DNA from: Hirsutella rhossiliensis
Taxonomy: Eukaryota > Ascomycota > Sordariomycetes > Hypocreales > Ophiocordycipitaceae
Direction of reading: 5' to 3'
DNA length: 64,000 bases
NCBI RefSeq assembly: GCF_020360975.1
Contig: NW_025408678.1
Location: 124,001 to 188,000 of the forward strand
The notes under the pieces are model-generated. The model was not told the origin of the DNA, did not search any database, and saw only the letters and a program-made list of their open reading frames with translations. Below are positions 10,701-23,388 of this stretch, one piece after another. Both the position numbers and the translations under genes were made by a program. Within the stretch, counting starts at the first letter, position 1. The number at the start of each line of letters is the position of its first letter.

Positions 10701-13700
10701 CTCAATACTCTGCGACTCCCTGACTTGCCCTGGCTGGAGGGCCACAAGGTTGAAGGACAGGTTATTTATCCTGCCGCGGGCTATCTTGTCATGGCGATGG
10801 AAGCGGCTAAAGCGCTGGATGAAACCAGCAAGGTCCACTTCATTGAACTGTACGATGTCTCCATCTCTAGCGCTATCCAGCTCGACTACGACTCCTCGGG
10901 CGTCGACGTACTCTTTGCCCTAAGGCTTCGTGAGCAACAGACGGAGTCGACTACCGCAGAGTGGGCGTGCTACACGTCTTCACCCGCGACCGTTCGCGAA
11001 ACCGGCTGGAAATGCAATGCGAACGGCCGTCTGCGTGTCAAGTTCGGCCCCCCAGCCAGCGCCAACGACACTGCGTTGCCACCAAGAAACTTGCCGGTAG
11101 GCTCCCTAAGCACTGTAGACATGGATCGCTTCTACACCTCCCTCTCCGGCATTGGGCTCGATTACACGGGCGACTTCAAGCATCTCGACAGCGTGTCGAG
11201 AAAGTCCGGGCTGGCAACGGCAAAGGCAGCGCAAATGGCCCCTCGCTTCTCTGCCATGATCCATCCTGCGCTCCTCGACTCGGCATTCCAGTCCCTATTC
11301 GCTGCCTACGGCTGGCCTGGCGATGGAAGCCTCCAGGTTCCCTTTGTCCCGACGTCTCTCCGGAGCCTGCGTCTGGCCAACATGGAGGATCATGTCTCCG
11401 ATGGGGAATCGCTGACCATTGACGCTTACTTGACCGACTGCAGCGGCCGTGAACTGACAGCTGACATTGAAATGTTTGTCTCCGCCAGTGGCCAGCCACT
11501 GATGCAGCTTCAAGGCTTGGCCTGCACCTCTCTGCGTAGGCTAGGTCCCCAGGACTGCAAAGAGCTATACACACGGACCGCGTGGGAACTTGACATTAAC
11601 AATGGCGTCGCGTCTTTAGACATGAAGCAGCAGCAGGATGACCCGGAAGACGTTGAGCTGGTGGATTTGTGCGAGCGTCTTTCGTACTTTTACCTTCGAG
11701 AGCTCCACGGCAAGATCGATCGCAAAGAAGTGCCAGCTATGGAATGGCATTTCCAGCGCATCTTCGAGTGGATTGATCACCTCTTTCCGATGATTGAAGC
11801 CGGGAAACACCCTACCATCAGGAAGGAATGGTCCATGGACCAGCGCTCGTCGCTTCTTGAGCAGGCAGCCAGATTCCCGGATCAAGTCGATCTACTGCTG
11901 ATCCAGGCGGTTGGCGAGAACCTCGGCGCCGTCTTGCGCAAGGAAACCACAATGCTAGAGCACATGATAAAGGACGACGTTCTCAACCGGTTCTATAAGT
12001 TTGGTCTTGGGTTTCAGAGGGCAAACGGTTACTTGTCCCGTATTGCGAAGCAGATTGCCCACATGCACCCGCGGATGAGAATTCTCGAGATTGGGGCTGG
12101 GACCGGAGGCGCTACGAAAGGTATTCTCGAGACCCTTGGCACTGCGTTCGAGAGTTATACCTTTACGGATATCTCGACCGGCTTCTTCGAAGCAGCGGCA
12201 GAGGCATTTGCGCCTTGGACTGCCAAGATGTTGTTCAAGCCCCTCAACGTGGAGAAAGATCCTGCTGCACAAGGCTTTACTGAGGCATCATACGACTTCA
12301 TCATTGCTTCCAACGTGCTCCACGCCACCAAGTCACTTACGCAGACGATGCGCAATGCTCGGCGCCTGCTGAAGCCTGGTGGCCGACTGCTCCTTCTCGA
12401 GGTCACAAGCGATATTGTCCGTGTCAAGCTCATGATGTCAGGTCTGCCAGGCTGGTGGCTTGGAGGCGATGATGGTAGACGCCATGGACCAACTGTGACC
12501 GTGGCCGAGTGGAATTCGTTGCTGCTATCCACCGGATTCTCGGGGGTCGACCATACCGTCAACGATTTTGTCGACGCTACCCGATACATGACTTCCGTCA
12601 TGTTGACCCAGGCAGTTAACGACGACATCCGTGTACTCCGCCAACCCCTATCAAGCCCCATTGACTGGCTGTCAGGACGTGCTGTTACCATCATTGGCGG
12701 CAAGAACAACCGCGTCGCCAAAAGCATCTCAGATACCCTGCTCGCGGTCAATGGCTCGCCATCAAACGCGTTCATCAGTTTTGTGGGGGCATTTGAGAAA
12801 ATGCCATCGGAGCTACCCACAATGAGAACGGTTCTTGTTTTGGAGGATCTGGATGAGCCGGTGCTCAAGACCCTGACTCCGGGGAAGCTGGCAGCTCTGA
12901 AGCGGACCATGAACGAAGCCCGACAGGTACTCTGGGTCTCGAGAGGCTGTCGCGAAAAGGAGCCGTACGCAAACATGTCTATCGGCTTATGCCGCAGCCT
13001 TGCAGCAGAGTACAACCACGTTCAGATACAACATATCGACGTTGAGGAGTCTGGCCCTGGCAATCCGCTCATGATATCTCGCATATCCGAGGCCGTGGCT
13101 AGACTCATCTTCAGAACAACGCTCAAAGGCCCAATGGACGATATATTATGGTCCTTCGAGCCGGAGCTGGTCTTGGAGCAGGGGAGTTGGTTCATTCCTC
13201 GAATTCTACCAGATACCCAGCTCAACGATCAGCTCAACGCCGGGAAGATGGCGATCCAGACCCGCAGCTCCCCGGCCACGGAGGCTGTCGAGGTCCGTCG
13301 TGCGAGAAACGGGTTGGTCATAGCCCAGCCTCCCCCGTCATTGCCGTCATCACCGTCATCAGAAGCCACCGCGTCAAGTGGTGTCTGGATCCGAGTGACA
13401 CATGCGTCTCTCTACCCCTTTCGTGCGGATGATGGCGCTCTCATCTATATGTGTATTGGGCATAAAGAGGATGAGCCGGCAACCCAGCTCCTTGTGGCCT
13501 CCACGGCCTGCAGCTCCCGCGTCTTTGCGCCTCGAAATTGCGTGTTCGACTGCTTGGGAGCAGCCCGCTTTACTCGTTTGAGCGAGATTGCTCTCACTAT
13601 GGTCGCCTCCCAGCTTCTCGAAGGCATCGCATCGACAATTGTGCTTCACCAAGAAGATGAGTTTCTTGGGAAAGCTATTCGATGTAAGGCCGCTGAACTG

Positions 13701-16700
13701 GGCATAAAGTGCGTCTCCACCGCGTTCGCGTGCTCAACCAGGTCCAGCAAAGGGGGACGCGAAACAATCTTTATGCACCCTCAGGCTCCCGAGCGTGATG
13801 TCAAGCATCTTATTCCCCACGACGCGGCGCTGTTGGTCGATTTCTCAAACAATAGCAAGACCAGAGAGTCGACACTGTTGCGACTTTGCATGCCAGCTCG
13901 CTGCCTGATCGCCGCAGTGAGGGATCTGTTTGGAGGTGATAGCGACGAACTGCACTCAACTGGAACACCGGGTCCCGTGTTCGTCCGTCGTCTCAGGAAC
14001 GTCATAGATTCTTCCCCTGGCTTTCAGCTGGCCACAGAGAGCCCGGTCATCAGAACCTCGGAGCTCTCAGGCAAGCCACTCCTCGATACGCACTACTCAT
14101 CGGTTGTCGACTTTGCCACTGAAGCCGAAATGACTGCCACTCTCCAGCCCCTGAATGGCAGTCTTCTCTTTCGCCCGGACAAAGCTTATCTCCTGGTTGG
14201 CTGCACCGGAGGCCTTGGTCAAGCCCTGTGTCGGTGGATGGTCTCGGCTGGCGTCAGATATTTGGCGCTCACGACAAGAAACACTAGCAGAGTCGATGCG
14301 TCATGGCTCGAGGAGCTACGGCTTCAAGGCGCCCACGTCAAGCTGTTTCAGGTCGACGTGAGCGACAAGGAGGCCCTCGCGGCCGTTTATGATCAGGTAA
14401 CGCGTGAAATGCCACCCATCTGCGGCGTTGCCCATGCTGCCATGGTTCTCTCCGACCGCTCGTTCGGCGAGTCAACAATTGTGGACTATGCTACAGTCTT
14501 TGGCCCCAAGGTTCAGGCCACGCAGAACTTGCACGAGCTCTTTCACGACCAGCAACTCGACTTTTTCGTCATGTTCTCGTCTCTGGCAAGTATCGTGGGC
14601 AACCGGGGACAGGCAAACTATGCCGCCGCTAACCTCTTCATGAGCGCTATCGCTCAGCAGCGAAGGACGCGCAAAATGGCGGCTAGTGTGATGCACATTG
14701 GAATGGTTTTAGGCGTCGGCTATGTGTCATCCAATGGCGCGCACGAGGAAACCCTGAGGCAGTATAACTACATGCCGATCGCCGAAGGAGACTTCCTCGA
14801 TATGTTTTCGCAGGCGATTCTCATCGGCCAGCCCACTTCGCGACACTCCCCTGAGCTTATCACAGGCCTCAACCGCTGCAGCTTACAAACCGATGGGCAG
14901 AGATACTTTTGGTTCGAGAATCCAAGATTTAGCCACCACACCCTTGAGGAAGAGCGCAAAGAGTCAGCTACTGGCTCGAAAACGTCACTGTCGCAGCGTT
15001 TAGCCGAGGCGAATGGTTCGGAAGAGGTTCTCGTCGTGGTTCAGGAAGAATTCTGCGCAAAGCTAGAACGCATGCTTCAGGCTGAATGCGGCTCCGTTCG
15101 AACTTCGCAGCCACTAATGAATCTAGGAGTCGACTCACTGATAGCCGCCGAGATACGATCTTGGTTCTTGAAGGAGCTCGATGTGGACATCCCTGTCTTG
15201 AATATCCTCAACACGGCTTCCGTGGCGGAACTGTGCCGCGAGGCCGCGTCTCGCCTTTCCAAAGCACTGCAAGCAAGGGGTGGTGATGCAGTAGAGGCTC
15301 CTGTTAAGGTTCATGTTCGTGACAATGCCTTTGAATATTGTGTTTTCCCTGCTAACTACTTGCAGTTGACTCCAGCTGAACGGGAAATTATTATGGAGAG
15401 CAGCGACGGTTCGGTTACTGATGAAGCCACGAGTGAGCCCTCACAGATAGGATCGTCTCTGCTGGAGAGTGTCGATGATACTTCTGGGTGCACCAGCGTG
15501 GAAGACGACGAGAAAATACCATCCCTTATAGGCAAGCGGCCAAGGATTGAGCGGAGTAGCCGGCTGTCATCTGCCCAGGAGCGGATCTGGTTTCTACACC
15601 AGCTCCTCCAAGACCCCTCCACCTACAACGTCACTCTACTTTACCGCATCTCAGGTCCTCTCCGGCTGACTGACCTGGAGAAGGCATTTCACGCCATCAT
15701 TCGACGCCACGAAACTCTGCGAACTTGCTTCTACACCGACCAAGACACAGGACTGCCGACCCAGGGCGTCTGCTCACATGGACAGTTCAGCCTGCAAAAG
15801 AAACAGTATACCACTTCATCTGCCCAAGAGGAGTTTGAGCAAATTCAAAAGGCGCATTACGACCTCGAAACTGGACCTATAATCAAGGCCATTGTCGGCA
15901 GCAACCCCGGCAATGACCATCACACCTTGGTGCTCGGGTTCCATCATATTGCTTTTGATGGCTTCAGTGCTCAGATTCTCATGCGGGATTTGGCCATTGC
16001 GTATTCCGGAACGGAGCTTTCCGGTACGCCGAGGAGCTATCTGGACTATGCCGAGGAGGAGAGAGACGCAAAGATCTCAGTCAAGACGCTCCGCTATTGG
16101 AAGACGCAGTTCGACACCATGCCGCCCATCCTGCCGTTGCTCGAGTTTGCAGAGTGCAAGGCGCGTGTGCCCTTGACAGATTACAAGACCAGGGCCTTGG
16201 AGCGGACTCTGCCTTCGGCTGTTTCCGACGATATCAAGTCTGCAGCTCGGAAAATGGGTGCGACACCGTTTCACGTGTACCTGGGCGCTTTGCAAGCAGT
16301 TCTGTTCAACTTGACCTCGGCCACAGACGTCTGTATTGGCGTCGTAGATGCGAACAAGACAGAGGCTGGGTACACGGAAACCATTGGCTTTTTTGTCAAC
16401 CTGTTGCCTCTGCGCTTCCAGCTAAACGCATCCAAGACTCTTGGCGACATGGTTGGCGAGGCCAAGGTCAAGGCCAACGAGGCATTAGCGCATCGCATGC
16501 CTTTTGATGGTCTTCTTGACGAGCTCAAGGTGCCTCGATCTACGACCCATAGCCCTTTGTTCCAGGCTATCCTCAACGTGAAGATGGGCTCCACGAAAAA
16601 CGCTACCCTTGGAGATTGCCAAGCAGAACTTGTCGGCTTCAAGGATGCAGACAATCCCTACGACCTGGTATTCGACATTGAAAGCTACCAGGACGGCTCG

Positions 16701-19700
16701 ACCTCGATCAGCGTCAAGACACAACGCTATTTGTACACTGAACATGAGCTAGGGCTCGTTTTGGAGACCTACATTCGCACACTCAGCCTACTGGCCGAGA
16801 GACCCTCTCAAAAGGTGACCGCCAGCGTTGCACCCACCGCCGAGGAGAGGGCGATGGCGCTGCAACTCGGAAGGGGCATGAGGATACCGTCTCCGAAGTT
16901 TGGCGCAATCTCCCATTATTTTGACCACTGGGCATCCAAGCAGCCGGGAGCAATGGCCGTCAAAGATGACAGCGGTGTCAATCTTTCTTACACCGAGTTG
17001 AAGTCCAGGGTGAATGACGTTGCTGCGACACTCAAGCAGGCCGGGCTGAGACCGGGGGCCAAGGTTTGTGTTTACTGCGAGCCAAGCGTTCGCATTATAT
17101 GTTGTTTGCTGGCCACTGTCAAGGTTGGGGGAGCGTATGTGCCCCTGGATATGCAAAATCCGACCAGACGTCTTCAACTTATAGTCGACGACTGCGAGCC
17201 GGACATGATCCTCTTTGACGAGGCTACGAGCAGTGTGATACCCCAGCTTCAGACAAGCGCACGGCTTTTGAACGTGGATAACATCAAGCCCACTTCCGGC
17301 CCTTCGACTTACGTTGAGGATGTGGCCCAAAGTTCAGAAACGGCGTTCATCTTCTATACCAGCGGCACCACCGGTGTTCCCAAGGGAGTGCAAGTTACCA
17401 ACCGGAGCCTGGTGCACCATAGTGACGCCGTGGTCCATTTCTACGGCATCCAACGTGGGGTGGTGCTCCAGCAGGCCCCTTTGGGCTTCGATCTATCGCT
17501 CAGCCAGATGGCGTTATCGATGATGACGGGAGGGACGCTACTGGTCGCCTCCAGCGCAACCCGCAGGGACCCGGAGCAGCTGGCCTGGTTGATGCTTTCT
17601 GGCCGAGTCACGCACACCATAATGACCCCAACGCAGGCCCTCGCACTCATTCGTCACGGCCACGACGACTTGTCGAAGTGTGTCGACTGGAGATTCTCGC
17701 TTCTCTCTGGAGAGCCCTTCCGTGCCCATGTCGTCTCCGAGTTTAGGCGGCTCGACTTGGCTGGTCTGGGGTTGTACAATGGCTACGGGCCTACCGAGAT
17801 CACCATCAACAGCAGCAGCGGACCGGACGAGCTGATTGCGACAGCCCCGAAAGACACACGGGATCCGACAATTGGCCACACGCTCCCCAACTATTCGTGC
17901 TATATCCTGAACGAGCAGCTGCAGCCCGTCCGTGTCGGCTTTGCCGGGGAGCTGTTTGTTGGCGGCGCAGGCGTGGCTGCTGGCTATTTGCGACACAGAG
18001 CGCTCACCGAGTTAAAATTTATCGCGGACCCCTTTGCACAGCCCGAGGATGTGGCTCGAGGCTGGTCTCGAATGTATCGGACTGGAGACAAGGCCAAGCT
18101 TCTGCCAGACGGCCGCATCGTCTTCCTTGGCCGCATTGCCGGTGACACTCAGGTCAAGCTCCGGGGGTTCCGGATTGAACTGGATGACATCGCCAGCAAC
18201 ATCGTCAAGAGCTCCAACGGCATGATTTCCGAGGCCGCCGTCTCGCTGCGCCACAGCGCCGACGGATCCGAAGACGGCGCTTTCTTGGTCGCCTTTGCCG
18301 CTCTGTCAGGACCCGGCTGCCCGCAAGAAGGAACGGCTCGCTTCCTCAAGCAACTTCTGCGCGACCTGTCGCTTCCTCAGTATATGATGCCGTCCAGGAT
18401 CGTGCCGGTCGATGGGCTGCCGATCAACTCATCTGGCAAGCTGGATCGGCACGCTCTCGATGTCCTCCCTGTACCCCATGACCCAGACACCGTTGAAGAC
18501 GAGTCCCTTACGGCTACGCAGGAGAAGCTGAGGGAGCTGTGGCTAAATGTCTTGCCCTCGGTAGTCCCCATTGGATCGGAGACCGACTTCTTTGAAGCCG
18601 GTGGCAACTCTTTGCGCATCGTCGTCCTGCGGGAGAGCGTTGCTCGAGCGTTTGGTGCTCCGATCACGGTCTTTGATTTGTTCCAGTGGAGCACTCTGGC
18701 GGGCATGGCGGCCAGGATCGACAGCTCGTCAGAATCACCAGAACAGCGGAACCAGATCGACTGGGCCGTGGAGACACGAGTGGAAGCTGCTACCAGTTGC
18801 CCGGAAGTGACATCGAAGGGCGGTGAAGCCAGGTCAGCCTTTGAGATCACCGAGGTGCTCGAGGTCGTCCTTACTGGCGCCACTGGATTCCTCGGGTCTG
18901 CCATTCTTCAGATGCTCCTCGACGATAAGGCGGTATCCCGTATTCATTGTATAGCTCTGAGAAACTCCGCCAGAGCTCTTGAGCAACATCCGCTCCTCCT
19001 GTCTGCTCGAGTCACCTGTTACGAAGGAGACCTTTCCCAGCCTCAGCTTGGGCTTTCTCGGAAAGACTACGACGCGCTGTCCCAAAAGGCGCATAGGATT
19101 ATTCACAATGGCGCCGATGTGTCGTTCCTCAAGTCTTATCACTCCCTCCGAAAGCCCAATGTCGGCTCAACACAGGAGCTGGCGATGTTAGCGGCTCCAC
19201 GCCGAGTCCCCTTTCATTTTGTGTCGTCAGGAGGCATCGTCAACCTGACAGGCCTGGATGGTCTGCCCGAGATTTCTGTGTCCGGGTCTCATCCGCCGAC
19301 AGATGGCTCCCAGGGCTATGCGGCGTCCAAATGGGCCTCAGAGGTGTACCTCGAGGAGTGCGCTCGCCACTTGGGCATTCCGATCTGGATACATAGGCCA
19401 TCCAACATCACGGGGGGCAACGTGCCATCGACAGACCTGATGGGCAACTTGATCAAATACTCGGGCCAGGTCCACGCGTTGCCCGACATGGGGCTGTCCT
19501 GGCGAGGCTCTTTCGACTTCGTGCCGGTCGAGGCCGTGGCCGAGGGCATTGCTGGCTCACTGCACGAGCCGGGAGCGACGGGGCGGATCGTCTACCGCCA
19601 CCACTGCGCGGATGAGAAGATCCCGGTGCACGGGCTGGCGGCGCATCTCGAGGCAGAGCTGGGAGCGCCACTGGAGATGGTGAGCGTGGACGAGTGGCTG

Positions 19701-19811
19701 TCTCGGGCTGAGGGGGCCGGGCTCGACGGGACGGCGTCGCTGCTGATCCGGAAGATGCTGGACGGGAAGAAGGGGGGTGGTGGCATTGTTCCGTGTCTGT
19801 TGAAGGAGTAG
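7702..19811 (+). CDS. Hybrid PKS-NRPS, fusarin/NG-391 synthetase-like (fus1/NGS1-like)
   Basis: Two exons, 7702-8539 and 8644-19811, with a 104-nt intron (donor GTGAGT, acceptor TGCAG), encode 4001 residues. Visible domains: KS from residue 10 (Cys181 in DTACSSS, His320, His362); AT about 555-880 (Ser650 in GHSSGE); DH (His980, Asp1158); C-methyltransferase (EIGAGTGG around 1430); a long linker with no NADPH-binding ER motif; KR (GCTGGLG around 2132, Ser2259, Tyr2272); ACP (Ser2444 in LGVDSL); C (HHIAFDG at 2713-2719); A ([11 protein letters not shown] near 3180, first binding-pocket Asp retained in FDLSLS); T (Ser3602 in GGNSL); and a reductase (GATGFLG near 3691, Tyr3838 and Lys3842 in YAASK). 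This is the order of the fusarin synthetase, which builds a methylated polyene, couples it to homoserine and releases it reductively. All catalytic residues except ER look intact. The exact product (fusarin C or a desmethyl relative) cannot be read from sequence by eye. Confidence 0.95.
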
Positions 19812-20701
19812 GTGAGTGTTGTTCGGTGTTGAGTTTTTCATGACGTGATGCTCTGTATATGTATTCATTGGAATTGTTGCATGGGCGTCTGGGTATTTAT
19901 TTCTTGTATCACGCAGATTGGCGTTGGACTAGGGACTCGAGATCGGGATGAAGGCATCTAGCAAGGCGGATGGCTTTTAGATGAAATCATTGCTCAAATT
20001 AACACGCAAGGTCAAGTCTTCTTCTTGGGCGTAGGACGTAATTTGCAATTCAGTCTGAAATCTCTTCGCCGAGACTGAGATAATGAATTGAGTACGTCCT
20101 TGGATTTATTTCCTTCCAGCCAACTGTCTAGCGTGATGCTGTATGCGTGGACTCATCTTCCAAGTGAATCCATTTAATATTCTATCAGTTCCACTCAGGC
20201 GGTAAAGTAGGCCTAGCAATGCCAGTAAAAAGACATAGAGCCGCGGCTGTGTCAAGCACGCAGCGACTTGGTCGTGTCCTCCGCTTGAAGCACCATCCCT
20301 ACGCGATCAACTGTCTTCCTGTACCCTTGCACGGTGATGTAAAGGAAGTCTTGCGCCGTGTACAAGTAAAGTAAGTCGAGAAAAAAACAAGCCGTTATCG
20401 CTTGCAATTCATGTTTCTCTTCACGCCGTAGATACCTCATCAAGTGCCTAGAGAGTAACCGCATATAAAATCCAAAACGAGCTTCAACGAGCTTCAGGTG
20501 ACGTCCGCTATAAGAAGTGGAATGAATGGCAAGGGGTCGAAGTCAGTGTAACCCTGCTCACTCGGTCGCACCACATCAGCTGCACGCCAAGCCAATCATT
20601 GATGTGTGGATAAAGGAGCCCGCGAAATAAACCAGCACTCTTCTCTCTGTCGCCGAAGGGCCCTGGCCGTATCCCAACGCCGGGGCAGACCAGCAGTCTC
20701 G
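19812..20701. other. Convergent intergenic region
   Basis: An 890-bp spacer between the 3' ends of the PKS-NRPS (plus) and the MFS gene (minus). It contains only short open stretches on both strands. No fus5-like hydrolase or other gene is seen. Confidence 0.5.
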
Positions 20702-22351
20702 TCATGGAGACTCCTTGTCCGACGTGTCGTTGCTCAAAACGCCCGACCCGGCGCCCTCCTTCAAGCCAAACTCGGTGTTGAGCTCGTCGCGGAGCTCGAC
20801 GGTGGGGACAAAGAGAGCGCACGCAAAGGCCAAGAGAGCAAAGGCTATCGACGCCTGCCACATGACCCGCAACCCATCCACGTACAGCTGCGCCACCTCG
20901 GACTTGAGGCCCGGGCTGCCGTCGAGGGTAAGCATGAACTGCTTCGTCGCCCGCTCGTACGCGCCGCCGTCGACGAGCATTTCCCGCACGACCGGGTTGG
21001 AGACGCGCGACGCCGCATTGCTTGAGTAGGTGTTGAAGATGGCGCCAGGAATGGCAAGCCCCCATACGGATCCAAAATTACGAAGGAAAGTCCAAGCGCC
21101 GGTGGCCGTCGCAACATCCGACTCGGCGAGACTGGCCAGGATGGGGGGGAGGGTGCTGGTGAAGACGAAGCCGAAGCCGAATCCAAGCAGGAGCTGGAAG
21201 CCGACCCATTGGCCCGTCGGCGAGGTGGCGTTGAGGAGGTTGCACATTCCGCAGCCAAGAGACATGAGGCCGAGGCCGAGCAGCTGCCAGACGCGGTAGC
21301 GGCCCGTCTTGGTGATGAAAACACCGGCAAGCACGCCGGCGGGGGCGCTCGTCGTCGCAATGGGGAAGAGCATGACAGCGGACCGCATCGGGCTGGCCTC
21401 GCGGACGGCCTGGAAGTAGACGGGCAGGAAGTAGCAGGCCCAGAAAAGGAGCATGCTGTGGAGGAAGCTGATGACAAGGCAGAGGGCCGAGGTACGGTTG
21501 CCAAAGATGCGCAGCGGCATCGTCGGCTCGCGCAGCCAGGGGGCAGCTTGGTAGGCGAAGAAGGCGACGTGGCCGGCAAGACCAAGGACAAGAGGCAGGG
21601 CAACGCGCCACGAGGACCAGGGATAGCGAGTGCCGCCCCAGCCGAGGGCGAGAACGACGGAGGCAACAGAGGCGATGAGAATGGCGCTGCCGCCCCAGTC
21701 GATGCGGGCCAGCTGGTCACGGAGGGGGCCGGCCGGGGGGCGGTGCAGCTCGAGGAAGAGGGCAAGGAGGGCGAGGGCGAGGCCGGAGATGGGGAGGTTA
21801 AGGTAGAAGATCCAGCGCCACGAGGAGCCCTGGGCAAAGGCACCGCCGAGAATGGGGGCGACGACGGCTGCAATTGCCCAAATGCCTCCGATAACTCCGG
21901 CGTACAGGCCGCGCTCACGGATCGAGACCAAGTCGCAGATGACAATCTCGGACATGGTAAGGATACCGCCGCCACCGATGCCCTGGACGGCGCGGCCGGC
22001 AATCATCATGGCTGTAGAGGAGGCGCCGCCACAGAGACCGCTGCCGAGGGCGAAGAGGCAGACGGCGAGCAGCGTCAGGCTTCGGCGGCCGTAGATGTTG
22101 GCGGCCTGGGCGAAGATGGGGATTGTGGCCGTCGAGGCGAGCAGGTAGGCGTTTGTGATCCACAGGTAGAGCTCTTCGGAGCCGAGGGCGGCTGCAATGG
22201 TCGGCAACGCCGTGGAGAGGATGGAGGTGTCGAGGGCGGCGAGAAAGGTGGTTAGAGCGATGGCGGCAAAGACGAGCCAGAACCGCGGGCCCTTGTTGGC
22301 ACCGCCATTGTCCGTGGCTCTGCTCTTTTCTTGCCGAGGGCTCGCATCCAT
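20702..22351 (-). CDS. MFS drug:H+ antiporter, fus6-like exporter
   Basis: An intronless membrane protein of 549 residues. It carries hallmarks of DHA-type fungal transporters: LDTSILSTALPTIA in the first helix region, YGRRSLTLLA after helix two, GRAVQGIGGGGI in helix four, and WRWIFYLNLPIS, typical of the larger, 14-helix-type subfamily. Hydrophobic segments run from about residue 24 to 515, with cytosolic hydrophilic ends. In the Fusarium cluster fus6 is an MFS gene placed the same way and predicted to move product or precursor across a membrane. Substrate and membrane are inferred. It is divergent from the small membrane protein gene to its right. Confidence 0.92.
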   Translation of the reverse strand: MDASPRQEKSRATDNGGANKGPRFWLVFAAIALTTFLAALDTSILSTALPTIAAALGSEELYLWITNAYLLASTATIPIFAQAANIYGRRSLTLLAVCLFALGSGLCGGASSTAMMIAGRAVQGIGGGGILTMSEIVICDLVSIRERGLYAGVIGGIWAIAAVVAPILGGAFAQGSSWRWIFYLNLPISGLALALLALFLELHRPPAGPLRDQLARIDWGGSAILIASVASVVLALGWGGTRYPWSSWRVALPLVLGLAGHVAFFAYQAAPWLREPTMPLRIFGNRTSALCLVISFLHSMLLFWACYFLPVYFQAVREASPMRSAVMLFPIATTSAPAGVLAGVFITKTGRYRVWQLLGLGLMSLGCGMCNLLNATSPTGQWVGFQLLLGFGFGFVFTSTLPPILASLAESDVATATGAWTFLRNFGSVWGLAIPGAIFNTYSSNAASRVSNPVVREMLVDGGAYERATKQFMLTLDGSPGLKSEVAQLYVDGLRVMWQASIAFALLAFACALFVPTVELRDELNTEFGLKEGAGSGVLSNDTSDKESP

Positions 22352-22857
22352 GGCTGGGTTGCGCGCCAGGTAAGACGGCGATTGCGGGAGACTCTCAACG
22401 TGGTGGTGAGTGAGGGCGGCGGCGAAGAGGAGGCGGGAGAGGAGAAGAGGAATAGGGGGCCGGCGGCCGGCGGCCTATCGCGCCACCAGACGGCAGTCCT
22501 TCCTCTTCCGCCTCCTCCACAGTCGCCTCCTCCACTCGAAGCGGACATGCGACCGGTCGTGAAGGACGCGGCGGGAGGTGGAGCTGCTGCTGGCCGCCCT
22601 GCAGCGTGAGGTGGAAAAGGAAATGGGGAAGTCGCCGAAAATGGCACCACCTCTCTCCCGCAAACAAATAATCCGATCCGACGACGACATCAGCAACCAC
22701 GACGACATCAGCACCGACGACATCCACGACGAGCCGGGAACCCATCTCACGGCACCTCTGCGACCGATTTCGCTGCCGCAGATGACAGACGGTCCGCCAT
22801 TACCATAATACAACTTGTCACTGAAAAGAAAAAAAATCGAAAAAAAATCTAAAAGAA
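22352..22857. promoter_or_regulatory. Divergent promoter between MFS and DUF1772-like genes
   Basis: A 506-bp spacer between two divergent start codons. It contains GC-rich purine/pyrimidine-skewed stretches (22400-22600) and a short run of imperfect CGACGACATCAGC-type repeats near 22680-22730. The spacer is open in several frames, but none looks like a protein. Confidence 0.45.
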
Positions 22858-23388
22858 ATGGCCTCGCGCCTCTTCTTCGACCCCCTCGTCGCCCTCCGCG
22901 CCGCCCCCCTCGTCTCGTCGACCTGCTCCCTCCTCTTTGCCTGGGACCAGCACTTCTTCCTCGGCCTCCTCAACCGGCCCGAGAACCGGCCCCACTCCCG
23001 TCCGCTGCTCCGCTCCTACTTCTCCTCCTTTTTCCGCCGCGCCCTGCCCTTTGTCGTCGTCACCATCGCCGCCTCCACCTGGCTGGGCATCGGAAACCTC
23101 TACGCCCGTCCAGACGCCCTCGTCGCCTCTTCTTCGTTGCGCTGGTATGCTGCCGGCTCCGCCCTCGCCGCCGCTCACTTGCTCTACGTGCCGGCCATAG
23201 CCCCCAGCTGTCGGGCGCTCATCTGTGCCGATGGACCTGCCGCTGGTGCAGACGACGACGTCAACGCTTATCTTGACGATTGGCTCACCGTCAACGCCCG
23301 CCGCATGCTGACCGTCGACCTTGCCGCCTGGGCTGCTTTTGTCGTGGCCGTGACCAGGTCGCTGCCGCACAGTAGAGTGAGAGAGTAA
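22858..23388 (+). CDS. Small four-helix membrane protein, DUF1772 (anthrone-oxygenase)-like
   Basis: A 176-residue intronless protein starting in an AGAAATG context. About four hydrophobic segments are visible: roughly 12-30, 62-82, 93-115 and 150-166. The last helix is preceded by WLTVNARRMLTVDLAAW, reminiscent of the W-x-x-x-N-x-x-R signature of DUF1772, the family that includes fungal anthrone oxygenases and many uncharacterised cluster-encoded membrane proteins. The likeness is judged by eye and is moderate. The gene lies between the fus6-like and fus7-like genes, where the standard fusarin cluster has none, so it is a candidate extra tailoring or self-protection gene. It could also be an unrelated insertion. 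Confidence 0.65.
   Translation: MASRLFFDPLVALRAAPLVSSTCSLLFAWDQHFFLGLLNRPENRPHSRPLLRSYFSSFFRRALPFVVVTIAASTWLGIGNLYARPDALVASSSLRWYAAGSALAAAHLLYVPAIAPSCRALICADGPAAGADDDVNAYLDDWLTVNARRMLTVDLAAWAAFVVAVTRSLPHSRVRE

Noticed and set aside
20845..22002. Long open frame of 385 codons overlapping the MFS gene on the same strand in another frame
   Set aside because: Pro/Ser/Arg-rich shadow of the GC-rich transporter gene; no family resemblance.
21209..22255. Long plus-strand frame antisense to the MFS gene
   Set aside because: Gly/Glu/Ala-rich composition typical of antisense reading of GC-rich coding DNA; the transporter reading is unambiguous.
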